A stretch of DNA of 64,000 nucleotides from Cellulosimicrobium marinum (lineage in GTDB: Bacteria > Actinomycetota > Actinomycetes > Actinomycetales > Cellulomonadaceae). Both the position numbers and the translations under genes were made by a program. Of the stretch, positions 8,451 to 16,900 are shown piece by piece. The stretch lies in assembly GCF_020551945.1 (NCBI RefSeq), contig NZ_JAJBZH010000007.1, forward strand, positions 51,914-115,913, given 5' to 3'. The notes under the pieces were generated by a model. The model did no database searches, had not been told where the DNA came from, and saw nothing but the letters and a program-made list of their open reading frames with translations. Every line of letters starts with the position of its first letter. Position 1 is the first letter of the stretch.

Positions 8451-9186
8451 AGGCCGGGCGCGGCCCGAACACGGCGGTCCCGACCCGGACGACGGTCGCG
8501 CCCTCGGCGACGGCGAGCTCCAGGTCGCCGCTCATTCCCATGGACAGGCCGTGGGCGTCCTCCGTCCCCGGCTCGCCCGACCGCACGACGGCGTCCCGCA
8601 CCTCGCGCAACCGGGCGAACCCCGCGCGGACCAGGGCCTCGTCGGGCGAGTGCGCGCCGATCGTCATGAACCCGGCCAGACGCAGCCCGGGGAGCGCGGC
8701 GACGTCGCGCGCGAGGTGCGGGGCGTCGTCGGGCCCGGTGCCGGACTTCGACGCCTCGGCCGACACGTTGACCTGCACCATGACGTCGAGGACGCGTCCG
8801 TCGCGGGCGCAGCGGGTGGACAGGGCCTGGGCGAGCGCGAGGGAGTCGACGCTCTGGACGCCCGTGGCCGCGGCGAGCACCGGGTTCACCTTGTTGCGCT
8901 GCAGGTGGCCGATCATGTGGACGTCCACGCGGCCCGCGGCGACGAGGTCGGCGACGTCGGGCGCCTTCGCCACGAGCTCCTGGACGCGGTTCTCCCCGAC
9001 GAGGTCCACGCCGGCCTCGACGACGGCCCGCACGGCCTGGGCGGGCTGCGTCTTCGTCGCGACGAGGAGGCGCACGTCGTGGGGGTCGCGCCCGGCCGCG
9101 CGGGCCGCGGCGGCGACGCGCTCGCGTACCCGGGCGACGTTCTCGGAGACGAGCGCGACGAGGTCGGGGGAGGAGGCGGCGGGCAT
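8449..9186 (-). CDS. YggS/PROSC family pyridoxal phosphate-binding protein
   Basis: PLP homeostasis protein (PLPBP), a cytoplasmic alanine-racemase-fold barrel without known catalytic turnover. The 245 residues match the family. The PLP lysine lies in RLLVATKTQPA; ENRVQELVAK, HMIGHLQRNKVNPVLA, QVNVSAEASKSGT, MTIGAHSP and LSMGMSGDLELAVAEGATVVRVGTAVFG are family signatures. The start at 9186 lies six bases downstream of TAGACT, a leaderless arrangement. Family members often sit beside ftsZ or yggT; here the neighbour is an unrelated GH15 gene. Confidence 0.92.
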   Translation of the reverse strand: MPAASSPDLVALVSENVARVRERVAAAARAAGRDPHDVRLLVATKTQPAQAVRAVVEAGVDLVGENRVQELVAKAPDVADLVAAGRVDVHMIGHLQRNKVNPVLAAATGVQSVDSLALAQALSTRCARDGRVLDVMVQVNVSAEASKSGTGPDDAPHLARDVAALPGLRLAGFMTIGAHSPDEALVRAGFARLREVRDAVVRSGEPGTEDAHGLSMGMSGDLELAVAEGATVVRVGTAVFGPRPA

Positions 9187-9192
9187 GGCGCC

Positions 9193-9198
9193 AGTCTA
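9193..9198 (-). promoter_or_regulatory. -10 box (TAGACT) for leaderless PLPBP gene
   Basis: On the minus strand TAGACT is followed by six bases and then the ATG at 9186. No ribosome binding site fits in between. Confidence 0.5.
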
Positions 9199-9281
9199 GG
9201 GACGGCACGGCGGGCGGAGACGCGCGAGGATCAGGGTGCTCCCGGATCCACTTCCGGGCGCCGGTGCGGGACGATGGTGGG

Positions 9282-9680
9282 GTGAAGACCCTGCTCAACA
9301 TCATCTGGCTCGTGCTCGCCGGGTTCTGGCTCGCGCTCGGCTACGTCGCGGCCGGCATCGTCTGCTGCGTTCTTATCGTGACGATCCCGTTCGGCATCGC
9401 GTCGTTCCGCATCGCCGGCTACGCGCTGTGGCCCTTCGGCCGGACCGTCGTGGACAAGCCCACCGCGGGCGCGTGGTCGACGATCGGCAACGTCATCTGG
9501 GTGGTCGTGGCCGGCATCTGGCTCGCGATCGGCCACGTGGTCACCGCGATCCCGCTGTTCGTCTCGATCATCGGCATCCCGCTCGGTATCGCGAACCTCA
9601 AGATGATCCCGATCTCGCTCCTGCCGCTCGGCAAGGACGTCGTGCCGACCGACGCCCCGTTCGCCGCGTACGGCCGCTGA
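9282..9680 (+). CDS. YccF domain-containing inner membrane protein
   Basis: Small integral membrane protein of 132 residues with two copies of the YccF (DUF307) unit, roughly residues 1-60 and 65-125. Each has a hydrophobic NIIWLVLAGFWLALGY or NVIWVVVAGIWLAIGH helix followed by IPFGI/IPLGIA and a WPFG/LPLG turn. Role unknown. The GTG start at 9282 (VKTLLNIIW) begins the conserved domain; an in-frame ATG at 9264 would add six poorly conserved residues. Convergent with ybaK, 27 bp away. Confidence 0.85.
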   Translation: MKTLLNIIWLVLAGFWLALGYVAAGIVCCVLIVTIPFGIASFRIAGYALWPFGRTVVDKPTAGAWSTIGNVIWVVVAGIWLAIGHVVTAIPLFVSIIGIPLGIANLKMIPISLLPLGKDVVPTDAPFAAYGR

Positions 9681-9701
9681 GCGCCAGGGCGTACCGGGGT
9701 G

Positions 9702-9718
9702 CCCGTACTACCTCGCGA
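9702..9718. repeat. Single copy of the GTACTACCTCGCG repeat at the ybaK 3' end
   Basis: The motif CTCGCGAGGTAGTACGGG on the minus strand spans the end of ybaK and supplies its TAG stop codon. Near-identical units occur as a pair at 37095-37135 and degenerately at 220-282. Confidence 0.55.
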
Positions 9719-10223
9719 GGGAGGCCGTCGCGCCGGACGTGAGGCGGAGCAGGTCGGCGGGGGAGAGCCCGACGTCGAGGCCGCGTCGCCCGCCCGAGAC
9801 GTAGACCACGTCGAACGCGAGCGCGCTGTCGTCGAGCACGGTCCGGTGCCGCTGCTTCTGGCCCAGGGGCGAGATGCCGCCGACGACGTAGCCCGTCGCC
9901 CGCTCGGCGGCGGCGGGTTCTGCCATGGTCGCCTTCTTGCCGCCCGCGGCCTGCGCGAGGGCCTTGAGGTCGAGCTGACGGTCCACGGGCACGATCCCGA
10001 CGACGAGCGGACCGCCGTCGACCGACGCGAGCAGGGTCTTGAACACCTGCTCGGGCGCCGCGCCGATCGCCGCCGCGGCCTCCATCCCGTAGCTCAGCGT
10101 GCTCGCGGGGTCGTGCTCGTACGGGTGCAGCGTGAACGCGACGCCCTCGCGCTCGAGGAGCGCGACGGCGGGTGTCCCGGCGGTCTGGCCCGCGCGGCCG
10201 GAGGACTTCGACTTCTTGACCAC
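9708..10223 (-). CDS. ybaK: Cys-tRNA(Pro) deacylase, YbaK/EbsC type
   Basis: Trans-editing factor that hydrolyses Cys mischarged on tRNA-Pro. The 171 residues form one YbaK domain, with TPAVALLEREGVAFTLHPYEHD, YGMEAAAAIG, VFKTLLASVDGG, KKATMAEP carrying the catalytic-region lysine, ATGYVVGGISPLGQK and SGGRRGLDVGLSPADLLRLT. The GTG start at 10223 (VVKKSKSSG) matches family length (about 160). The reading frame stays open upstream, but that part overlaps the divergent GNAT gene. Its TAG stop lies inside a dispersed short repeat. Confidence 0.9.
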   Translation of the reverse strand: MVKKSKSSGRAGQTAGTPAVALLEREGVAFTLHPYEHDPASTLSYGMEAAAAIGAAPEQVFKTLLASVDGGPLVVGIVPVDRQLDLKALAQAAGGKKATMAEPAAAERATGYVVGGISPLGQKQRHRTVLDDSALAFDVVYVSGGRRGLDVGLSPADLLRLTSGATASLAR

Positions 10224-10284
10224 GGCCCGATTGTGCCGCACGACGGCGAGGCGCGGCCCGGGCTCTCGGCGTAGCGTCGGGTGG

Positions 10285-10926
10285 GTGGCGACGTCGGGCG
10301 GGGCGAGGGGTGCGGCCGGGGCGGTCGTGGTGCGGCCCGCCAACGAGGTGTCGTGGGACGACCTCGTGGCGGTCTTCGGCGAGCGCGGGTACCCGGCGGC
10401 GTGCTGGTGCCAGCGGCAGGTGCTCGGCGACCGCGCCTGGTACGCGACGCCGCCCGAGGAGAGGGCGCGGCTCCTGCACGAGCAGACGAGCTGCGACGAC
10501 CCCGACGCGCCCGGGACGAGCGGCCTCGTCGCGACCCTCGACGGCGAGCCGGCAGGCTGGGTCGCCGTGGGTCCGCGGCCGACGTACCGCCGGCTGCGGG
10601 GCAGCCCGGTGCCGTGGAATGGCCGCGGTGACGGCGACGTCCAGGACAAGGACGACCCGGACGTGTGGGCCGTGGCGTGCTTCGTCGTGCGGGCGGGCTT
10701 CCGCGGGCTCGGGCTCACGTACGACCTCGCGCGCGCCGCCGTCGCGTTCGCCCGGGAGCGCGGTGCGCGGGCGGTCGAGGGGTACCCGATCCTCGACCCG
10801 TCCGGTGCGCCGATCACGTGGGGCGAGAACTCCGTCGGCAGCGTGCAGGCGTTCCGGGCAGCGGGGCTCGTCGAGGTGGCCCGCCCGACGACGCGTCGCC
10901 GGGTGATGCGCCTCGACCTGCGCTGA
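10285..10926 (+). CDS. GNAT family N-acetyltransferase
   Basis: Cytoplasmic acetyl-CoA-dependent acetyltransferase of 213 residues; substrate unknown. The acetyl-CoA-binding region is VVRAGFRGLGLTYDLARAAV (motif A, RxxGL). The N-terminus contains YPAACWCQRQVLGDRAWYAT, a Cys/Trp-rich segment shared by an actinobacterial GNAT subgroup. The GTG at 10285 is seven bases after TAGCGT, suggesting a leaderless transcript. It diverges from ybaK with only 61 bp between starts, so the two promoters must overlap. Confidence 0.8.
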   Translation: MATSGGARGAAGAVVVRPANEVSWDDLVAVFGERGYPAACWCQRQVLGDRAWYATPPEERARLLHEQTSCDDPDAPGTSGLVATLDGEPAGWVAVGPRPTYRRLRGSPVPWNGRGDGDVQDKDDPDVWAVACFVVRAGFRGLGLTYDLARAAVAFARERGARAVEGYPILDPSGAPITWGENSVGSVQAFRAAGLVEVARPTTRRRVMRLDLR

Positions 10927-10931
10927 GGGTT

Positions 10932-10972
10932 CCGGCGCCTCGCGGACCGCCTCGACCGTCGCCGGGAGGCGT
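10932..10972. terminator. Possible bidirectional terminator between convergent genes
   Basis: GGCGCCTC (about 10936) and GAGGCGT (about 10966) could form a stem between the convergent GNAT and helicase genes. The loop is long and there is no T-run. Confidence 0.3.
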
Positions 10973-10977
10973 GAGAC

Positions 10978-13686
10978 CTACAGCGGCCCGACCGCGAGCA
11001 CGGTGATCACGGGGGCGCCCGCCTCGTCGCTCGCCGCGAGGTCGACGGTCGCGGTGACCGCCCAGTCGTGGTCCCCGGCCGGGTCGTCGAGCACCTGCCG
11101 GACCAGCCACGTGCCCGCGGGGACCACGCCGCCCGGGGCGTGGGCCGTCGTCGGGCCCTCGTGTCCCGGAGGTACCTCGCCACCGGGCTCCACGACCTGG
11201 AACAGCGCAGCGGCGCGCGCGCTCGGGCCGATGCCGACGGCGTCGTCGCCCTGCGCCTCGAAGAGCGGGTCGAGCGCGTCGCCCCACGCGTCGGCGTCCC
11301 AGCCGCTCGCGCCGTCGAGGGCGCCGAGCCCGCGGTAGTCCTCGCGCCCGGCGAGCTCGACCCGGCGGAACATCGCGTTGCGCACGAGCCGCCGGAACGC
11401 GCGCGGGTTGCCGGTGACCGGACGTGCGGGCGCCTCCTCGCCCGTCCCGGAGAGCGGGCCGTCGCCCACGAGGTCGTCCGCGTCGTCGTCCACCGGGCGG
11501 GACAGCCGCTCCCACTCGTCGAGCAGGGACGAGTCGGTGCCGCGCACGAGCTCGCCCAGCCACTCGACGATCTCGTGCACGTCCTCCGTGCGGTGCTCGT
11601 CGGGGACCACCTGGCGCAGCGCGCGGTAGGCGTCGGCGAGGTAGCGCAGCACGACGCCCTCGGTGCGCTCCAGCCCGTACACGGAGACGAACTCGGCGAA
11701 CGTCATCGCGCGCTCGACCATGTCCCGCACGACCGACTTCGGGGAGAGCTCGGCGTCGGCGACCCACGGGTTCGACCGCTTGTACATGACGAACGCGGGC
11801 TGCAGGAGCTCGTCCAGCGGCTTCGGCCAGGTGATCTCCTCGAGCAGCGCCATGCGCTCCTCGTACTCGTACCCCTCCGCCTTCATCGCCGCGACCGCCT
11901 CGCCCTTCGCGGCGTTCTGCTGCGCGTAGAGCACCTGGCGCGGGTCGTCGAGGGTCGCCTCGATGACGGAGACGACGTCGAGCGCGTGCGTCGGGCTCGC
12001 GACGTCGAGCAGGTCGAGGGCCGCGAGCGCGAACGGGGACAACGGCTGGTTGAGCGCGAAGTCGCGCGGCACGTCGACGGTGAGCCGCACGCTCGGCCGG
12101 TACCCGCCCGGCCGGGAGGCGTCGGGGACGCGCACGCGCTCGACGATGCCGGCGACGCGCAGGGAGCGGTAGACGCGGAAGGTCTGGCGCACGTGCTCGC
12201 GCCGCTGGGTGTCCGAGTCGTGGTTCGCGAGGAGCAGGTGCTGCATCGCGGCGACCGGGTCCTCGCCGCGCTGGGAGCGCGCGAGCACGTTGAGCACCAT
12301 CGCGTGGGTGACGCGGAAGTGGGACGTGAGCGGCTCGGGGTCGGCGTCGCGCAGGCGCTCGAACGTCGCGTCGGTCCAGTTGACCGACCCCTGGGGCGCC
12401 TTCTTGCGGACGATCTTCTTGAGCTTCTTCGGGTCGTCGCCGGCCTTGGCGAGCATCTTGCGGTTCTCGATCACGTGCTCGGGCGCCATGACGAGGACCT
12501 CGCCGACGGTGTCGTACCCGGCGCGTCCGGCGCGCCCGGCGATCTGGTGGAACTCGCGCGCCGTGAGGTGGCGCATGCGCTCTCCGTCGAACTTCACGAG
12601 GCTCGTGAGCAGCACCGTGCGGATCGGGACGTTGATGCCGACGCCGAGCGTGTCCGTGCCGCACACGACCTTGAGCAGACCGGACTGCGTGAGGCGCTCG
12701 ACGAGGCGCCGGTACTTGGGCAGCATGCCCGCGTGGTGCACGCCGACGCCGTGGCGCAGGAACTTGCTCAGGGTCTTGCCGAACCCGGTGCCGAACCGGA
12801 AGTCGCCGAGCTCGGCCGCGATGGCGTCCTTCTCGGCGCGCGACGCGACGTTCATCGACAGCAGCGACTGCGCGCGCTCGACCGCGTCCTTCTGCGTGAA
12901 GTGCACGACGTACACCGGCGCGCGGCGGGTCGTGACGAGCTCCTCGATGACCTCGGTGAGCGGCTCGACGACGTAGGAGAAGTGCAGGGGCACGGGGCGC
13001 TCGGCCGTCGTGACCTCGGCGACGGGGCGGCCGGTGCGCTCGGTGATCTCCTCGACGAAGCGGGTCGTGTCGCCGAGCGTCGCGGACATGAGGAGGAACT
13101 GGGTCCCGGTGAGCTCGAGGAGCGGCACCTGCCAGGCCCAGCCGCGCTGCGGGTCGGCGTAGAAGTGGAACTCGTCCATGACGACCTGGGAGATGGCGTG
13201 CTCGTCGGCGCCGGGCCGGTCGCCGTCGTCCGAGGAGCCGCGCCGGAGCGCCAGGTTCGCGAGGATCTCGGCGGTGCAGCAGATGATCGGCGCGTCGGGG
13301 TTCACGGCGGAGTCGCCGGTCATCATGCCGACGTTCTTCGACCCGAACGCCGCGACGAGCGCGAAGAACTTCTCGCTGACGAGCGCCTTGAGGGGCGCCG
13401 TGTAGTAGGTGCGGCCGCCGCGGCCCGAGCGGTACGACGCGAGCGCCGCGAACTGCGCGCCCATCGCGACGAGCGACTTCCCCGACCCGGTGGGGGTCGC
13501 GAGGATGACGTGCGACCCCGTGACGAGCTCGATGAGCGCCTCGCTCTGGTGGGGGTAGAGGTCGAGGCCCTGCTCGGTGGCCCACGTCGTGAACCCCTCG
13601 TACAGCGCGTCCGGGTCGGGGGCCTTGCCCGTCGGTGCGGGCACGTGCGCGAGGAGAGCCGGGGTGCGGCCGGTGGTCGTGGTCAC
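10978..13686 (-). CDS. DEAD/DEAH-box RNA helicase with DUF3516 domain
   Basis: ATP-dependent Ski2-like helicase of 902 residues, predicted to act on RNA. Walker A is ATPTGSGKS near residue 63, Walker B/motif II is VMDEFHFY, motif III is LMSATLG, and the C-terminal helicase lobe has GVHHAGMLPKYRR, TDTLGVGINVP and HQIAGRAGRAGYD. The C-terminal third carries the DUF3516 region of actinobacterial homologues. The start is a GTG at 13686 (MTTTTGRTPALL). Divergent from the GH92 gene across a 243-bp regulatory region. Confidence 0.9.
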   Translation of the reverse strand: MTTTTGRTPALLAHVPAPTGKAPDPDALYEGFTTWATEQGLDLYPHQSEALIELVTGSHVILATPTGSGKSLVAMGAQFAALASYRSGRGGRTYYTAPLKALVSEKFFALVAAFGSKNVGMMTGDSAVNPDAPIICCTAEILANLALRRGSSDDGDRPGADEHAISQVVMDEFHFYADPQRGWAWQVPLLELTGTQFLLMSATLGDTTRFVEEITERTGRPVAEVTTAERPVPLHFSYVVEPLTEVIEELVTTRRAPVYVVHFTQKDAVERAQSLLSMNVASRAEKDAIAAELGDFRFGTGFGKTLSKFLRHGVGVHHAGMLPKYRRLVERLTQSGLLKVVCGTDTLGVGINVPIRTVLLTSLVKFDGERMRHLTAREFHQIAGRAGRAGYDTVGEVLVMAPEHVIENRKMLAKAGDDPKKLKKIVRKKAPQGSVNWTDATFERLRDADPEPLTSHFRVTHAMVLNVLARSQRGEDPVAAMQHLLLANHDSDTQRREHVRQTFRVYRSLRVAGIVERVRVPDASRPGGYRPSVRLTVDVPRDFALNQPLSPFALAALDLLDVASPTHALDVVSVIEATLDDPRQVLYAQQNAAKGEAVAAMKAEGYEYEERMALLEEITWPKPLDELLQPAFVMYKRSNPWVADAELSPKSVVRDMVERAMTFAEFVSVYGLERTEGVVLRYLADAYRALRQVVPDEHRTEDVHEIVEWLGELVRGTDSSLLDEWERLSRPVDDDADDLVGDGPLSGTGEEAPARPVTGNPRAFRRLVRNAMFRRVELAGREDYRGLGALDGASGWDADAWGDALDPLFEAQGDDAVGIGPSARAAALFQVVEPGGEVPPGHEGPTTAHAPGGVVPAGTWLVRQVLDDPAGDHDWAVTATVDLAASDEAGAPVITVLAVGPL

Positions 13687-13731
13687 GGGAAGAGTCTGTC
13701 AGGTGGACGTCGTCCGGTGCGGCCGACCTCT

Positions 13732-13745
13732 TGATAGCGCTGTCA
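13732..13745. promoter_or_regulatory. LacI-family operator candidate upstream of the GH92 gene
   Basis: TGATAGCGCTGTCA is a near-perfect palindrome with a central AGCGCT, the form bound by many LacI/GalR repressors. It sits 185 bp before the GH92 start and 46 bp from the divergent helicase start, so it could control either gene; glycosidase control is more usual. TTGATA at its left edge could serve as a -35 element. Confidence 0.5.
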
Positions 13746-13766
13746 GAACATGCGAGGCTGTCCGCG

Positions 13767-13788
13767 GTCCCCACGTCGACGTGGGGAC
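13767..13788. promoter_or_regulatory. Perfect 22-bp palindrome in the helicase-GH92 intergenic region
   Basis: The 11-bp arm GTCCCCACGTC is followed directly by its exact reverse complement. It lies downstream of the LacI-type site and 142 bp before the GH92 start. With no loop it is more likely a dimeric-protein binding site than an RNA hairpin. Confidence 0.5.
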
Positions 13789-13929
13789 GAGGGGACGGAG
13801 GTCGCGGCCAGGCTCCGTCCACCGTCCGATCATCTGCGCGTCACCCGCCGCTGCCACAGTGGGCCGCGCGGCGAGTGTCACCGCTGTCACCCGTCCTGCC
13901 CGTCCGACACGTACCACCCCGAGGACACG

Positions 13930-16900
13930 ATGCATCCCAGATCCCAGACCACCCGGCGGCGCGGTCGCCGACTCGTCGCGAGCACCGTCGCCGGTGCGCT
14001 GACCGTCGTGGGGCTCGCGCCCGTCGCTGCCGCGACCGCCGTCCCCGAGCCCGCCGCCGACACCCGGGACTACACGTCCCTCGTCGACGTGTTCGTCGGC
14101 ACCGAGGGCGACTTCGGCAACGACATGCCGGCCGCCCAGGCCCCGAACGGCCTCGCCAAGGTCAACCCGCGCACGACGCCGGGCCGCAACAACACCGGCT
14201 ACGACTACGCCCAGTCGCAGATCTCGGGGTTCACGCACACCAACCTCGACGGCGTCGGCGGCTCGGGCGGCGGTGGTGACCTGCTCGTCGTGCCGACGTC
14301 GGGGTCGTACACCACGCGCCCGGCCACCAGCACGTACGCGCACCCGTTCTCGCACGACGACGAGGAGGCGGGCCCCGGGTACTACGCCGTGTCGCTCGGC
14401 AACGTCGCCGGCACGGACGGCTCGATCGCGGCCGCGGACGGGACGATCGAGGCCGAGGTGACCGCCACGACGCGCTCGGGCGTGCACCGCTACGCGTTCC
14501 CCGAGGGGTCGACGCCGAGCCTCGTGCTCGACCTCTCGACGAACAACACGAGCCGCATCGCGTCGTCCCTCGACGTCTCGACGCTCGACGACGGCCGCGC
14601 CGCGATCAGCGGCAGCTTCACCGGCCACTTCTACAACGCGTCCTACACGATGCACTACTACGCGACGACGACGCAGCCCGTCGCCGACGTGCAGACCTGG
14701 GGCGACGACAAGGCACTGACGGACGCGACGTCGCAGGACGGGCGGGACACCGGCGCGGTGCTGACGTTCGACGCGGCCGACGCGGGCGACGTCGGGCTCG
14801 AGCTCACCCTGTCCCCGGTGAGCGCGGCCCAGGCGAAGGTGGACCAGGCCAACGAGCTGAGCGACCTCGGCTTCGACGAGGTCCGCGAGCGGACCCGGGC
14901 CGAGTGGAACCGTGCGCTCGGCCGGGTCGACGTCGCGGCGTCCGTCGCGACCGACCCGACGGGTGAGCTGGAGCAGCTGTTCTACACGCACCTGTACCGC
15001 ATGTTCGCGATGCCGATGAACGCGACGAGCACGTCGGGGACGTACCGCGGCGTCGACGGTGCGGTGCACCGCGCGCAGGGCTTCACGTACTACGACTCGT
15101 GGGCCACGTGGGACGACTTCCGCAAGTTCTCCGTCCTCGCGTACATCGACCCGTCGATGTACCGCGACATGGTGCAGTCGATGGTCTACCTGTTCGCCGA
15201 CGCGCAGGCGGCGGGCGGCGGCGGTCTCGGCGGGCTCGTGCACACCGTCCCGACGGTGCGCTGGGAGCGGTCCGCCGTCGTCGTCGCCGACGCGATCGCG
15301 AAGGGGTACACGGGGTTGGACCGCCTGGACGAGGCGTACCCTGCGCTGGAGCGGCTCGTCGGGTCCTACAGCGAGGCCGAGCTCGAGCGCGGCTACATCG
15401 CCGGCAACCCCGGCGCGTCGGTCCAGCGCGGCTACGACCAGTGGGGCCTGTCGATCGTCGCCGACGAGATCGGTCTCGCCGACGAGGCGCAGTCGCTGCG
15501 CGAGCAGGCCGCCCTGCCGATCGAGCACCTCATCAAGCCGGGCGCGTGGACCGCGGCCGACGGCACCGAGGTGGGCGTGCTCATGCCGCGCGCCGCGGAC
15601 GGCACCTGGCAGGACGCCGACCCCGAGCGGTTCGAGGCCGCGAGCCTCTACCAGGGCACCCTGTGGCAGTACACCTGGTACGACGCGTACGACATGGACG
15701 CGCTCGTCGGTGCGATGGGCGGCACGGAGGCGGCCCGCCTCGCGATGCGCCACATGTTCGGCGAGGACTCCGACGCGGACGACGGCTCCGGGATGCTCCA
15801 CTCGAACGCGAACGAGATCGACCTGCAGGCGCCGTACCTGTTCAACTACGTGGGCGAGCCGCACCTGACGCAGAAGTGGACGCGCGCGATCTACACGCAG
15901 GAGACCTGGAACCGGTACATCGGCACCGGCTCGACGAGCTTCTTCCCGAGCGGCGGCGGCGAGTTCACGCCGCCCATCAGGACCAAGGTCTACCAGCTCG
16001 ACCCGCGCGGCATGCTCGCCACGATGGACAACGACGCAGGCACGATGTCGACGATGTTCGTCGCCGCCGCCGTCGGGCTCTTCCCCGTCACGGCCGGGTC
16101 GTCGCAGTACCAGATCGGGTCGCCGTTCTTCGACACCGCGACCATCACGTACGACGACGGCACGACGTTCGCGGTGACCGCGGACGGCGTCTCCGAGGAC
16201 GACTTCTACGTCCAGTCGGCCTCGCTCGACGGGGCGTCGTTCGACAACACGTGGCTCGACTACGCGACGGTCGTCGGGGGCGGCGACCTCACGTTCTCGA
16301 TGGGCGACGAGCCCAGCGACTGGGGCACCGACACCGAGCCCGCGTTCTCGATGAGCACCGCGACCGAGGGCGAGGACGACGGCTACCCCGTCACCGCGGA
16401 CCCCGCCACCGTGCGGGCCGACGCCGACGGCACGGTCGACGCGAGTGTGACGCTCACGCTGGGCGGGGGAGCGCGGCTCGCCGCCGACGCCGGCGCCGAC
16501 CTCGTCGCCACCGGCGCTGCCACGGTCGAACGCCCCCCGGCCGGGGTCGAGGCGACCGTCACCGTCGCCTCCGCGACGTCCCTCACGGTCACGGTCCGCG
16601 GCACGACGTCCGACGACGCGCGGTTCTACGTGCGTCTGCGCGACACGGCGCTCGCGGACGGCGTGCCCGCCGCGGCGCTGACCGGTGAGGGCGTCTCCCT
16701 GCGCTCGCCGCTGCGCCTGTCGGTGGCGGGTGCGGAGCGCTCGACGCTCGCCGACCTCGTCGACGACGCGGAGGGCGTGCGCAAGGGCAGTTACTCGTCC
16801 GTGTCGTTCACCCGGTTCTCCGCCGCGCTCGAGCACGCGCAGGACCTGCTCGCCGACGACGCGTCGTCGAGCGTGGACCTGCGGTTCGCCGCGGACCGGC

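Noticed and set aside
11068-13734. An 888-codon plus-strand open frame across the helicase gene
   Set aside because: Shadow of the DEAD/DEAH helicase, with no recognisable domain.
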